In this document: piece after piece, positions 8,740 through 17,689 of the stretch
How the letters are laid out: the number at the start of each line of letters is the position of its first letter
How positions within the stretch are numbered: the first letter of the stretch is position 1
Assembly: GCF_019880245.1 (NCBI RefSeq)
Contig: NZ_CP082286.1
Span: 248,001-312,000 of the forward strand
Direction: 5' to 3'
DNA: 64,000 nt
Origin: Halobaculum roseum
GTDB lineage: Archaea > Halobacteriota > Halobacteria > Halobacteriales > Haloferacaceae
Program-made: the position numbers and the translations under genes
Notes under the pieces: generated by a model
Database searches by the model: none
What the model was told of the DNA's origin: nothing
Seen by the model: only the letters and a program-made list of their open reading frames with translations

Positions 8740-9993
8740 TTACTCGTCGGTCCCTTCAAGGAACTCGATGACAGCGTCGGGGTCCGCGTCGAGCCCGCCG
8801 CCCTGCGCGAACGTCGGCGCCCCGCCGCCGCCCCCGCCGAACTCGGCGGTCACGCGGTCGACCACGTCGCCGGCGTCGACGGCGCCCGCGGACGCGACGA
8901 CGACGAACGGCGCCGACCCGTCGCCGACCGCGGCGACCACGTCGGGCGCCTCATCCGCGTCGCCGACGACCGACTGCGCGGCGTCGCCGACCGCGTTGGC
9001 GTCGAACCCCTCGACGACGCCGATCCGCCAGTCGTCGCCGTCGCGGTCGACGGCCGGCAGGTCGCGGACGCGTCCGACGAGCACCTCCTCCCGCAGCGAC
9101 GCGAGGTCGTCGGCGAGATCGTCGCGCTCGCTCGCGAGCCGTGTCACCGCGTCGGCGACGCCGTCGAGTGCGACCCCCGCCTCGCGGGCCGCCGCGCGGA
9201 GTTCGCGGTGCGTCTCGGCGCGGCGGCGGATCCCCGCGGGGCCGACGGCGAACTCGACGCGGGTGAGCCCCTCGCCGGGGTTCGAACGTTCGAGCACCGT
9301 CACGGGCCCGATCTCGCGGGTGTTGGAGACGTGCGTGCCGCCGCAGGCTGCCTCGTCCCACCCCTCGACGGTGACGACGCGGACCGAGTCCGCATCGGCC
9401 ATCACGTCGTCCTCGGTCTTGTCGTTGAACGCGACGGCGTCGTCGCCGCGGGCGTCCTCGACTGCGCGGGTCTCCCACGAGACGGGCAGCGAGTCCCAGA
9501 CCGCGCGGTTGACGAGCCGTTCGAGGTCGACGAGCACGTCGTCGGTGATGTCGGTCGAGGTCTCGAAGTCGACGCGGACCTTCTCGTCGGTGCTCGCGGC
9601 GTCGCCGCTCGCTCGCTGCTCCCGAGGAGCAGCGCTTATCCCGAACCCGCCGTAGCCCAGATCGTCGAGGAGCCGCCGTCCAGCGCCGTAGAGCACGTGG
9701 CTCGCCGTGTGGGCGCGCATGCAGTACGTCCGGAAGTCGTCGTCGACGACGCCAGCGACGGTGTCGCCGGCGGCGAAGTCGGGTTCGGCCGCGAGCGTGT
9801 GGACGACCGCGTCCCCGTGGGACTGTACGTCGGCGACGGGCACGCCGCCGAGCGTCCCCCGATCGGCGGGCTGACCGCCTCCCTCGGGGTAGAAGTACGT
9901 CTCCGCGAGGGTCACGTCGCGTCCGTCGACCGATCCGACCGTCGCCTCGAACTCCCGGACCTCGGGGTGTGCCGGCGCCAGCGAGTCGCTCAT
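8740..9993 (-). CDS. alanyl-tRNA editing protein (AlaX-L type, with DHHA1 domain)
   Basis: 417-residue stand-alone relative of the editing half of alanyl-tRNA synthetase. Seen: N-terminal beta-barrel region with YFYPEGGGQPADRG, the zinc/editing site residues HTASH (about residue 95) and CGGTH (about 218), and a C-terminal DHHA1-like domain ending with a Gly-rich FGGGGGGAPTFAQGGG. It is expected to hydrolyse Ser-tRNA(Ala) or Gly-tRNA(Ala). No class II aminoacylation core is present, so it is not AlaRS itself. The ATG at 9993 precedes a good N terminus; monocistronic. Confidence 0.88.
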   Translation of the reverse strand: MSDSLAPAHPEVREFEATVGSVDGRDVTLAETYFYPEGGGQPADRGTLGGVPVADVQSHGDAVVHTLAAEPDFAAGDTVAGVVDDDFRTYCMRAHTASHVLYGAGRRLLDDLGYGGFGISAAPREQRASGDAASTDEKVRVDFETSTDITDDVLVDLERLVNRAVWDSLPVSWETRAVEDARGDDAVAFNDKTEDDVMADADSVRVVTVEGWDEAACGGTHVSNTREIGPVTVLERSNPGEGLTRVEFAVGPAGIRRRAETHRELRAAAREAGVALDGVADAVTRLASERDDLADDLASLREEVLVGRVRDLPAVDRDGDDWRIGVVEGFDANAVGDAAQSVVGDADEAPDVVAAVGDGSAPFVVVASAGAVDAGDVVDRVTAEFGGGGGGAPTFAQGGGLDADPDAVIEFLEGTDE

Positions 9994-10142
9994 GGGCGGT
10001 GGTCGCCGCCGGGGGCGAAAAAGCGTGTGCCCGCGGCAGCGTCGGCCGGTCGCGTTTCGTTCGTGGACAGTCCGGTACCTCCCTTCGGTTGACCGCGTTC
10101 CATTCCTGGGCGGCTCGCCCGCAAGCTCGCCCCCCGATTACC

Positions 10143-10167
10143 GAGACGCTCGCTTCGCTCGCGTCTC
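10143..10167 (-). terminator. hairpin just downstream of the MBF1-like gene
   Basis: Arms gagacgc (10143-10149) and gcgtctc (10161-10167) form a perfect 7-bp stem around an 11-base loop, 4 bases past the stop of the minus-strand MBF1 gene. No clear T-run follows. It may be a transcription terminator/3' end stabiliser or one of the small GAGCGAAGCGAG-type palindromes common in haloarchaeal spacers. Confidence 0.35.
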
Positions 10168-10170
10168 GCC

Positions 10171-10719
10171 TTACTCGTCGACGAGCTTCACGTCGAGCAC
10201 CTGCTCGATCCCCCGAACCGTCGACCCGCCGACGCCCGCGCGGGCCGCCCGTCCGTCCTCGACGGCGTGGATCTGCTCGGCGTCGACGCCGACCTCGGCC
10301 GCGAGATCCTCGGCGGTCATCCCCGCGTCCTGTCGCGCCTCGGTGACGACCTCGCCGTACCCCTTCACGAGGTACGGGAGGCGGTCCTCCTCGTAGTCGG
10401 TCCCCTCCTCCTCCCAGTGGCGCGAGTCGCCGGTGGAGGCGTCCATCGCCTTCGCGACGTTCTGCGCGGCGCGCTTCTTCCGGCTCGGCTCGTCGGCGTC
10501 GCGACCGGTTCCCCCGCCCCCGCCACCGCCGCCACCGCCGCGGCCACGGTCGGAGCCGCCGCTTCGGGCGTTGTCGTCGTGGGGCGCGCAGTCGCCGCAG
10601 ACCAACAGCCGCGCGCCGGCGACGTTCGCCTCCGACAGGCTGGTGTCCTCGCGTCCGCACAGCTCGCACGCGTCGCCGTCGCCGCCGCCACCGCCGCTTC
10701 CGGTGGAGTACTTCGCCAT
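10171..10719 (-). CDS. multiprotein bridging factor 1-like protein (aMBF1)
   Basis: 182 residues: N-terminal zinc ribbon with CELC (about residue 18) and CGDC (about 41), a poly-Gly/charged linker (about 55-75), then a Cro/CI-type helix-turn-helix (about residues 118-175; TAEDLAAEVGVDAEQIHAVEDGRA). This is the architecture of archaeal MBF1, a TBP-bridging or ribosome-associated factor. The start at 10719 has gttttatcc about 27 bases upstream (10743-10751). The ten-glycine linker is unusually long but low-complexity linkers are tolerated in this family. Confidence 0.88.
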   Translation of the reverse strand: MAKYSTGSGGGGGDGDACELCGREDTSLSEANVAGARLLVCGDCAPHDDNARSGGSDRGRGGGGGGGGGGTGRDADEPSRKKRAAQNVAKAMDASTGDSRHWEEEGTDYEEDRLPYLVKGYGEVVTEARQDAGMTAEDLAAEVGVDAEQIHAVEDGRAARAGVGGSTVRGIEQVLDVKLVDE

Positions 10720-10803
10720 GCTCCCTGCTACGTCCGCCGGGGGATAAAACCGTGTTCCGTGTTCGGAGGTGGTGCAACCGTCACCGTCGCCACGGGCGTT
10801 CGG

Positions 10804-11778
10804 TCAGACGACCCGGTTCTCCAGGTCGGTAACGTCGTCGCCTCCGGCGTCGCCGGCGGCTTCGGCGGCCTCCAGCCGCCCGACGTTGCCCGCGAGGATG
10901 TCGGCGACGCGCTCGAAGTACCGCGGCGTGTGCCCCGCGTTGTGCGGGGTGATCCGGGCGTCGTCGAGCCCCCACAGCGGGTGGTCCTCGGGGAGCGGCT
11001 CGGGATCGGTCACGTCGAGGAACGCCCCGCGGATCTGATTCCACCGCAGCGCGTACACCAGGTCGTCGGTGTCGACGACGGGCCCGCGGGCGATGTTCAC
11101 GAGCGTCGCGTGCGGCGGGAGCGTCCGAAACGCCTCGCGGTCGATCAGGCCCTCGGTGGTGTCCGTCAGCGGGCACGCGAGCACGAGGTGATCCGTCCGC
11201 GCCAGCACCTCGTGGAGGTCGTCGAAGCCGTACACCTCGTCGACGGGGCCGCCCTTCTCGGGCGTGTACCGGACGCCGAGGGTCTCGACGCCGAACGGCT
11301 CCAATCGCTCGGCGACCGCCGATCCGATGGCGCCGAGCCCGACGACCGCCACCGTCGAGTCGTACAGCTCCCGGGTGCGGTACGCGCGCCACTCGCGGCG
11401 GTCCTGCTGGCGGGTCGCCCGGCGGAAGTCGCGCGCGAGCGAGACGAGCGCGCCGAGCACGTACTCGGAGATGTTCGGCGCGTGGACGCCCGAGGCGTTC
11501 GTGACGGCGACGCCGGCGTCCTCGAAGGCGTCGAGATCGAGGTGGCCCACGCCGGCGTACACGCCCGCGAAGAGGCGCAGCGACGACGCCTCGTCGAGAT
11601 GTTCCTCGGCGGCTGCGCCCTCGCCGGTGACGATATCGGCGGTCCGGATCTGCTCGCGCTCCTCCGCCGGGGTTTCCGCGAGGACGACCTCGTGATCGGG
11701 GAGTCGCTCGCGCAGCAGCTCGGCGTACTCCGCGGCCGGGTGGCCGTGGATCTTCTGTCTGGTGACGACGATTCGCAT
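10804..11778 (-). CDS. D-2-hydroxyacid dehydrogenase (NAD(P)-dependent)
   Basis: 324 residues with a split catalytic domain and an inserted Rossmann domain (VVGLGAIGSAVAERL near residue 145). Catalytic Arg in NIARGP, Glu in DPEPLPEDHPLW and His in TPHNAGHT are all present. Expected to reduce a 2-keto acid such as glyoxylate/hydroxypyruvate or a branched keto acid; substrate not readable. Start at 11778 (MRIVVTRQK) is chosen because ggttaagtc lies about 24 bases upstream; the longer frame to 11832 is not supported. Confidence 0.9.
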   Translation of the reverse strand: MRIVVTRQKIHGHPAAEYAELLRERLPDHEVVLAETPAEEREQIRTADIVTGEGAAAEEHLDEASSLRLFAGVYAGVGHLDLDAFEDAGVAVTNASGVHAPNISEYVLGALVSLARDFRRATRQQDRREWRAYRTRELYDSTVAVVGLGAIGSAVAERLEPFGVETLGVRYTPEKGGPVDEVYGFDDLHEVLARTDHLVLACPLTDTTEGLIDREAFRTLPPHATLVNIARGPVVDTDDLVYALRWNQIRGAFLDVTDPEPLPEDHPLWGLDDARITPHNAGHTPRYFERVADILAGNVGRLEAAEAAGDAGGDDVTDLENRVV

Positions 11779-11892
11779 GCGCGCCGCCACGACCGGCCCC
11801 GACTTAACCGCGCCGACAGCGGCGGACCACACCGCGTCCGCGACCTCCGGATCGCCGCGCTCGCCGGGGTCGCCGCGAGCGCCGACCGGGGA

Positions 11893-12609
11893 TCAGTCGC
11901 CGGCGACGACCTCGTTCACGAGCGTTCCGACGCTCTCGTAGGTGATCTCGACCGTGTCGCCGGGCTCGACGAGGCCGGGATTGGCCGGCGACCCGAACGC
12001 GACACAGTCGCCCGCGCGGAACTCGAAGCGCTTCGAGAGGTACGAGACGACCTCGTGGGGGTCGAACAGCATCAGCTCGGTGTTCGCCTCTTGGCGGCGC
12101 TCGCCCGCGACATCCGTGTACATGTCCAGGTTTGTGGGGTCGACATCCGTCTCGATCCACGGTCCCAGCGGCCCGGACGCGGTGAACGCCTTGCGCGCGG
12201 TTCTGCCCTGCTGGTCGAGCGCGTCCACGTCGTTCAGCAGGGTGTAGCCGCGGACGGCGTCGGGGACCTCGTCGGGCGCGAGATCCGAACACGGCTCGTC
12301 GATCACGGCGACGAGTTCGCCCGCGTAGGTGAGTTCCCCCGTCCACTCGGGGTACGGGATCGGGTCGCGGTGGCCGACGACGGAGTGCGGCGGCTTGATG
12401 AAGAAGTCGGGCTCCTCGGGGCGCTCGTAGTCCATCTGGTCGAGCGTCGCCGCGAAGTTCCGGCCGACACAGAACAGCGCGTCGGGGCCACATGGCGCCA
12501 GCAGGTCCGCCTCCTCGACCTCGTACTCGGCGTCGTCGGTGACCAGCGTTCCGTCGCGGTACTCCCCCTCGCGGACCCCGTCGTCGGTGCGGGCGCGTGC
12601 GAGTCGCAT
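11893..12609 (-). CDS. fumarylacetoacetate hydrolase-family protein
   Basis: 238 residues of the FAH fold: CVGRNFAATLDQM, the SVVGHRDPIPYPEWTGEL segment (E...E metal ligands), VRGYTLLNDVDALDQQ and GPWIETDVDPTNLDM, followed by ECV-type C-terminal motif FRAGDCVAFGSPANPG. Family members hydrolyse or decarboxylate beta-keto acids (for example acylpyruvate, 5-oxopent-3-ene-tricarboxylate). It is transcribed in the same direction as malate synthase and hydroxyacid dehydrogenase, separated by about 100 bases on each side, so each probably has its own promoter. Confidence 0.88.
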   Translation of the reverse strand: MRLARARTDDGVREGEYRDGTLVTDDAEYEVEEADLLAPCGPDALFCVGRNFAATLDQMDYERPEEPDFFIKPPHSVVGHRDPIPYPEWTGELTYAGELVAVIDEPCSDLAPDEVPDAVRGYTLLNDVDALDQQGRTARKAFTASGPLGPWIETDVDPTNLDMYTDVAGERRQEANTELMLFDPHEVVSYLSKRFEFRAGDCVAFGSPANPGLVEPGDTVEITYESVGTLVNEVVAGD

Positions 12610-12707
12610 GGGTCGAGTGGGCGGCGGACGGCGAAAAAGCGTTGCCGTCGCGGCGACGGCGACCGGCGGGCGGGAGGACGCCGACGCCCCCCGGTGCTAT
12701 CGGTCGC

Positions 12708-14012
12708 TCAGTTGCCGACCTGCGTCGCGCGCTCGACCACGTCCGAGCCGTAGATCTCCGCCAGCGCGTCGTGCTGGTCCGGGCGGTGCTCGTACACGTC
12801 CTGGAACAGCGTGATCGGCGTCTGGGCGGCCTGATAGGTCGCCTCGTCCCACATACGGTCCTTGCTGAGGTCGATCTCGACGCCGTCGATGGACAGCGTC
12901 GCGGACTGGGTCATCGCGATGGCGCCCTTGCCGGCCTCCTTGGCCGCCTCGAACTCCTCCATCGACTCGACGATGTCGTCCATGCTCGGGACGTAGGAGG
13001 TGCGATCGAGCAGCTCCTCGCGGAGCTCGTCCTCGGTCAGCTCGTGCTCGTCGCCGTCGATCGCGAGCACGTACGAGCCGCCCGACTCCGACAGCGACAC
13101 GCCGTCGCCGTCGTAGACTTCCCGGCCGCCCTCGCTGACGAGTTCGACCTCGCCGCCCCCGACCTCCAGGAGCCACGTGCCGTCCTTCGGGGGGAGCGGG
13201 GCCTTGTTCGCGACCTCGACCTGCTTGGGGGTGAGCGACCAGATACCGGTCATACCCTTCGCGCGGTTCGCCTCCATTCGCTCCTTGTACCCCTCCACGT
13301 CGCGGATGTTGTCGAACGGGCCGTCGACGGCGATGAGGCCGGCGGCGCTGGCGCCCTTCGAGGTGTTGTGGCGCAGCTCGGGCCACTCCGGCAGCTCGCC
13401 CGTCGGCGTCATCGCGCGCATGTCCTTCGTGTAGTCGACCTCGCCGTCGACGAGCAGGAACATGCGTTCGAGCGTGTTCGATGGCTTGCCCATCTCGTCG
13501 CGCACGCGATTGAGGGCGATCTCGGCCTCGCCGGACTCGACGATCACCGACATCGAGAGGCTCCCCTCCTCCAGCCCGTGCTCGGCCTCGATCATCTGGA
13601 AGCACTCGTCGGCCTTCTTCCAGTCGTCGATGTCGCCGACCTCGGGGATGACGAACCCGTCGATGTGGTCGACCGCGCCGTTCTCGGGGTCGGCGATCTC
13701 GCGCATGTACTCGAAGCCGGCGAGGCGCTTCTCGGCGTCGTCGCGGTGCCAGACGACGCGCGGGTGGATCTCCCCGGGGAAGTCGGCGCCGTGCTCGGCG
13801 ACCACGTCGATGATGTTTCGCGCGCCCTCGTCGCGCATCGACGGCGCCGTCGCGTCCTCGTTGTCCGGCACCCACACGTCCGGCGCCTGGATGCCGCGAA
13901 GCCCCGCGGCGCTGCGGATCATCTTCGCCGAGTCGTCCTCCCCCTGGACGGCCGTCGGCGACGTGAAGAACGTTCGAACGAACTCGCGTTCGTACTTCCG
14001 TTGTACACTCAT
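12708..14012 (-). CDS. aceB: malate synthase, haloarchaeal type (AceB)
   Basis: 434 residues. This is the short haloarchaeal malate synthase class rather than malate synthase A or G; it has a CitE-like TIM barrel with conserved VPDNEDATAPSMRDEGARN, DHIDGFVIPEVGDIDDW and a C-terminal catalytic region ending TITLFQDVYEHRPDQHDA. It condenses glyoxylate and acetyl-CoA to malate. In Haloferax the gene sits beside isocitrate lyase; here no aceA is adjacent (neighbours are a glyoxalase-like protein and FAH hydrolase). The ATG at 14012 is used; cgtttatgata (about 14041-14051) is the likely TATA box. Confidence 0.93.
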   Translation of the reverse strand: MSVQRKYEREFVRTFFTSPTAVQGEDDSAKMIRSAAGLRGIQAPDVWVPDNEDATAPSMRDEGARNIIDVVAEHGADFPGEIHPRVVWHRDDAEKRLAGFEYMREIADPENGAVDHIDGFVIPEVGDIDDWKKADECFQMIEAEHGLEEGSLSMSVIVESGEAEIALNRVRDEMGKPSNTLERMFLLVDGEVDYTKDMRAMTPTGELPEWPELRHNTSKGASAAGLIAVDGPFDNIRDVEGYKERMEANRAKGMTGIWSLTPKQVEVANKAPLPPKDGTWLLEVGGGEVELVSEGGREVYDGDGVSLSESGGSYVLAIDGDEHELTEDELREELLDRTSYVPSMDDIVESMEEFEAAKEAGKGAIAMTQSATLSIDGVEIDLSKDRMWDEATYQAAQTPITLFQDVYEHRPDQHDALAEIYGSDVVERATQVGN

Positions 14013-14108
14013 GTCTACCGGTTTCACCGTCCCCCGGTACTATCATAAACGTTCGTTCTAAACACAGTATTGCCCGCTGTGGACCCCGTCGCCGCGGGCG
14101 TGAGTGAG

Positions 14109-14480
14109 CTACTCCAGCGGCTGCACCAGTTCGACGGTGTGGCCGTCCGGATCCTTCAGGAACGCCGTCCGTGCGCCCGCCTCGGGCTGGTCGCCCGGCT
14201 CCTCCACGACGCCGTGGTTGTCGATCCGCTCGAAGGCGGCGTCGACGTCGTCCACCTTCACCGCGAAGTGGTCGTAGGCGGTCCCCTCCTCGAACTCGTC
14301 GGCCCCCTCGCTGTCGGACAACTGGAGTTCGACGCCGTTCTCGTCGGCGACGTAGAGGTTTCGCGTGTCGCCGTCGGCGGTCGTGAACTCCCACGAGCGC
14401 TCGAAGCCGAGGTTGTCCGCGTACCAGTCGGCCGCGCGCTCGGCGTCGGCGACGTTGAGACAGACGTGGATGAACGCCAT
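14109..14480 (-). CDS. VOC-family protein, glyoxalase I-like
   Basis: 123 residues with the paired beta-alpha-beta-beta-beta modules of the vicinal-oxygen-chelate fold. Metal-ligand positions look present: His in FIHVCLNV, Glu in NGVELQL, His in YDHFAVKV and the terminal Glu in HTVELVQPL, the H/E/H/E set of lactoylglutathione-lyase-like enzymes. Starting ATG at 14480 has gattatactc about 25 bases upstream. The divergent neighbour is a D-lactate dehydrogenase-like gene: methylglyoxal detoxification to D-lactate and its oxidation would be a sensible pairing (inference). Confidence 0.85.
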   Translation of the reverse strand: MAFIHVCLNVADAERAADWYADNLGFERSWEFTTADGDTRNLYVADENGVELQLSDSEGADEFEEGTAYDHFAVKVDDVDAAFERIDNHGVVEEPGDQPEAGARTAFLKDPDGHTVELVQPLE

Positions 14481-14590
14481 GCGAGACTCCCGCGCACCCA
14501 CGAGTATAATCGTTCGCGTCGGCGCAACCCACGCGGGAGCTGGGATCGGGGGCGCCGATCGGGCCGCCGGGTGGCAAATGTTGACAAAGG

Positions 14591-14601
14591 GCTTTTACAC
14601 G
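14591..14601 (+). promoter_or_regulatory. TATA element for the D-lactate dehydrogenase-like gene
   Basis: gcttttacacg centred about 26 bases before the ATG at 14622, preceded by an A+T-rich aaatgttgacaaa block that could hold a BRE or operator. The 140-base gap also carries the oppositely directed promoter of the VOC gene. Confidence 0.6.
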
Positions 14602-14621
14602 ATTGTTCCCTCGGATTCCCC

Positions 14622-17600
14622 ATGGCAACTCACGACCCGGGGAGCGACGGACGCTGGGACACGTCCGCCGCGTCGCTGGGGTACGATCGACCCGACGTAC
14701 GGGAGTACGCCGAGTTGGCGTCCGATCTGCGCGAGCGCGTGGCCGGCGAGGTACAGTTCGACGAGTACGCGCAGGTCTTGTACGCGACCGACGGCTCCAT
14801 TTACCAGGCCGAGCCCGCGGGCGTCGTCTGCCCGCGCGACGCCGACGACGTGGTCGCGACCCACGAAGTCGCCGCCGACCACGGGGTACCGGTGCTGCCG
14901 CGGGGGACGGGGTCGTCGCTGGCGGGCCAGACCGTCGGCCCGGGCTGCGTCGTGATCGACACCACGCGCCACATGGACGACATCGTCGAGGTCGACGCCG
15001 AGGGACAGGAGGCGACGGTGCTGCCGGGCGTCGTACAGGACCACCTCGACGCCCGCCTCGCGGAGGACGGCCTGAAGTTCGCACCCGACCCGGCCTCCTC
15101 CGGCCGCGCGACCGTCGTCGGCGGCATCGGCAACAACTCCACCGGCGCCCACTCGGTGCGATACGGGATCACGGACGCCTACACCGAGGAACTGGATGTG
15201 GTGCTCGCCGACGGCACGCGGATCCACACCCGCGAGGTCGTCCTCGGCTCCGACGAGCACGAGGAGATCATCGACGGCGGGGGGATCGAGGCCGAGCTCT
15301 ACCGCACCGTCGAGGGACTCGTCCGGGAACACGAGGCCGAGATCGACGAGAAGTACCCGAACCTGAAACGGTCGGTCTCCGGCTACAACCTCCACAAGGT
15401 GATCTACGAGACCGACGACGGCGAGGAGGTGATCAACCTCTCGAAGCTGTTCGTCGGCGCGGAGGGCACCCTCGGGACGATCGTCGAGGCGACCGTCTCG
15501 CTCGTGACGAAACCCGAGGAGACCGCGCTCGCGCTCTACTGCTTCGACGACCTCGTCGACGCGATGGAGGCGGTACCCGTCGCGCTGGAGTACCCCGTGA
15601 GCGCGGTCGAGTTGATGGACGACGAGGTGTTCCGGCTCGCCCGCGAGTCGACCGAGTACGCCCAGTACGAGGAGCCGATCCCCGACGGCGCGGCGGCGGC
15701 GCTGATGCTCGAGTGGGACTCGGAGTTGGTTGACGACTTCGAGGGAGCGATGGCCGACACCACCGAGGAGTTCGTTACCGACGGCGCCGCCTTCGACGTG
15801 CTGGAAGCCTATGAGGAGGACGAACAGGAGAAGCTCTGGAAGCTCCGGAAGGCCGCGATCCCGCTGCTGATGAGCCTGGAGGGGGACCCGAAGCCGTACC
15901 CGTTCATCGAGGACGCGACGGTGCCGCCCGAGGAGTTGGCCGAGTACGTGGGGGAGTTCGAGGAGGTACTGGATGACCACGGCACCTCCGCCGCCTACTT
16001 CGCACACGCCGGTTCCGGCACCCTCCACATCCGGCCGATCCTGAACCTGAAGGACGGGGAGGGGATCGAGAAGATGCACTCGATCACCGACGACGTGACC
16101 GACCTCGTGCTCGACCACTTCGGCGCGTTCTCCGGCGAGCACGGCGACGGCCTCGCGCGCACGGAGTTCAACCCCAAGATGTACGGGGAGGAGCTGTGGG
16201 GCGCGTTCCAGGAGCTCAAGTCCGCGTTCGACCCCGAGTGGCGGATGAACCCGGGCAAGGTCGTCTACGTCGACGGCGACACCGCCGATGAGCGCGGCTA
16301 CCCCGACTCCGCCGCCGACACGGACATGCGCGAGAACCTCCGGTACGGCGCCGACTACCGATCGATCGAGCCGCAGACGGCCCTCGATTTCGACGACGAG
16401 GGCGGGTTCTCGCATCTCGTCGAACTGTGCAACGGCTGCGGCACCTGCCGGGAGACGGAGGGCGACGTTATGTGTCCGACGTACCGAGCCTCGGGCGAGG
16501 AGATCCAGGCGACGCGGGGCCGAGCGAACATGCTCCGTGCGGCCATCTCGGGGGAACTCTCCGAGGACGAGATCCACTCCGACCGCTTCCAGGAGGAGGT
16601 GCTCGGGCTCTGCGTCGGCTGCAAGGGCTGTATGTCGGACTGCCCGACCGGCGTCGACCTCGCGAAGCTGAAGGCGGAGGTGAAACACGAGCACCACGAG
16701 GAGGCGGGCGCGAGCCTCCGCGAGCGCGTCTTCGCCAACATCGACGCGGCCAGTCGGATCGGCAGCGCGCTCGCGCCCGTCGCCAACGCGGCGACGAAGC
16801 TCCCCGGCGCGCGAGCAGCGATGGAGAAGACGCTCGGGGTCGCCAGCGACCGTGAACTGCCGACCTTCACCAGGGACACGTTCCGGAAGCGGTGGGACCG
16901 CCGCGGCGGCGCCGCGGTGAGCGCCGCCGAAGCGGACGCGCGGGTCGTCCTGTTCCCGGACACGTACACGAACTACAGCATGCCCGACGCGGGGATGGCC
17001 GCCGTCGAGGTGCTGGAGGCGGCGAACGTCCACGTCCGCGTCCCCGACGACCTCGCGGCGTCGGGGCGAGCGGCGTTCTCGACGGGGTTCCTGGGGACCG
17101 CCCGCGAGCGCGCAGCCGAGAACGTCGAGGCCCTCGAACCGTTCGTCGAGGAGGGGTACTCGGTCGTGTTCGTCGAACCGTCGGACGCGGTGATGTTCCA
17201 GGACGAGTACCGCGACCTCCTCGACGGCGACGCGGTCGAGGCGGTGTCGGCCGCCAGCTACGGCGTGCTGGAGTACGTCGACACCGCGCGCCTGGACGAG
17301 GCCATCGAGTTCCGCGAGGCGCCCGAGCGCGGCGAGTCGATCGCGTACCACGGCCACTGCAACCAGAAGTCGCTGAACAAGGACCACCACGCGGTCGGCG
17401 TGCTCCGGCGCGCCGGCTACGACGTCGACCCGCTGGACACCACCTGCTGCGGGATGGCCGGGAGCTTCGGCTACGAGGCCGAACACTACGAGCTGTCGAA
17501 GGCGATCGGCTCGCTGTTGTTCGACGCGGTCGACGAGAGCCCCGCCGAGAGCGTCACCGCCCCCGGGGCCTCCTGTCGGTCGCAGTTGGGCGACCGCGAG

Positions 17601-17660
17601 GGGACGGACGAGCAGCCGCCCCACCCGATCGAGAAGGTGGCCGAGGCGCTGGCGGAGTAA
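14622..17660 (+). CDS. FAD-linked oxidase/Fe-S fusion, D-lactate (or D-2-hydroxyacid) dehydrogenase
   Basis: 1012-residue fusion. N-terminal FAD-binding type 4 domain (about 40-560) with PRGTGSSLAGQTVG and SSGRATVVGGIGNNSTGAHS; then a 4Fe-4S ferredoxin-type region (about 600-690) with CNGCGTCRETEGDVMCP and CVGCKGCMSDCPTGVD; then a CCG-type domain (about 760-1010) with HGHCNQKSL and TTCCGMAGSFGYE. The layout matches YdiJ/Dld-like D-2-hydroxyacid dehydrogenases that pass electrons to the membrane quinone pool. Start: the ATG at 14622 fits the TATA box; the frame upstream to 14070 overlaps the VOC gene and is not coding. Substrate may be D-lactate, glycolate or D-2-hydroxyglutarate. Confidence 0.9.
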   Translation: MATHDPGSDGRWDTSAASLGYDRPDVREYAELASDLRERVAGEVQFDEYAQVLYATDGSIYQAEPAGVVCPRDADDVVATHEVAADHGVPVLPRGTGSSLAGQTVGPGCVVIDTTRHMDDIVEVDAEGQEATVLPGVVQDHLDARLAEDGLKFAPDPASSGRATVVGGIGNNSTGAHSVRYGITDAYTEELDVVLADGTRIHTREVVLGSDEHEEIIDGGGIEAELYRTVEGLVREHEAEIDEKYPNLKRSVSGYNLHKVIYETDDGEEVINLSKLFVGAEGTLGTIVEATVSLVTKPEETALALYCFDDLVDAMEAVPVALEYPVSAVELMDDEVFRLARESTEYAQYEEPIPDGAAAALMLEWDSELVDDFEGAMADTTEEFVTDGAAFDVLEAYEEDEQEKLWKLRKAAIPLLMSLEGDPKPYPFIEDATVPPEELAEYVGEFEEVLDDHGTSAAYFAHAGSGTLHIRPILNLKDGEGIEKMHSITDDVTDLVLDHFGAFSGEHGDGLARTEFNPKMYGEELWGAFQELKSAFDPEWRMNPGKVVYVDGDTADERGYPDSAADTDMRENLRYGADYRSIEPQTALDFDDEGGFSHLVELCNGCGTCRETEGDVMCPTYRASGEEIQATRGRANMLRAAISGELSEDEIHSDRFQEEVLGLCVGCKGCMSDCPTGVDLAKLKAEVKHEHHEEAGASLRERVFANIDAASRIGSALAPVANAATKLPGARAAMEKTLGVASDRELPTFTRDTFRKRWDRRGGAAVSAAEADARVVLFPDTYTNYSMPDAGMAAVEVLEAANVHVRVPDDLAASGRAAFSTGFLGTARERAAENVEALEPFVEEGYSVVFVEPSDAVMFQDEYRDLLDGDAVEAVSAASYGVLEYVDTARLDEAIEFREAPERGESIAYHGHCNQKSLNKDHHAVGVLRRAGYDVDPLDTTCCGMAGSFGYEAEHYELSKAIGSLLFDAVDESPAESVTAPGASCRSQLGDREGTDEQPPHPIEKVAEALAE

Positions 17661-17689
17661 CCGCTACGAAGAGTCGGTCCTCCCGCGTT

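Noticed and set aside
14595..17624. 1009-residue antisense frame opposite the D-lactate dehydrogenase-like gene
   Set aside because: Mirror of the real coding strand; no domain, and the real strand has FAD, Fe-S and CCG motifs.
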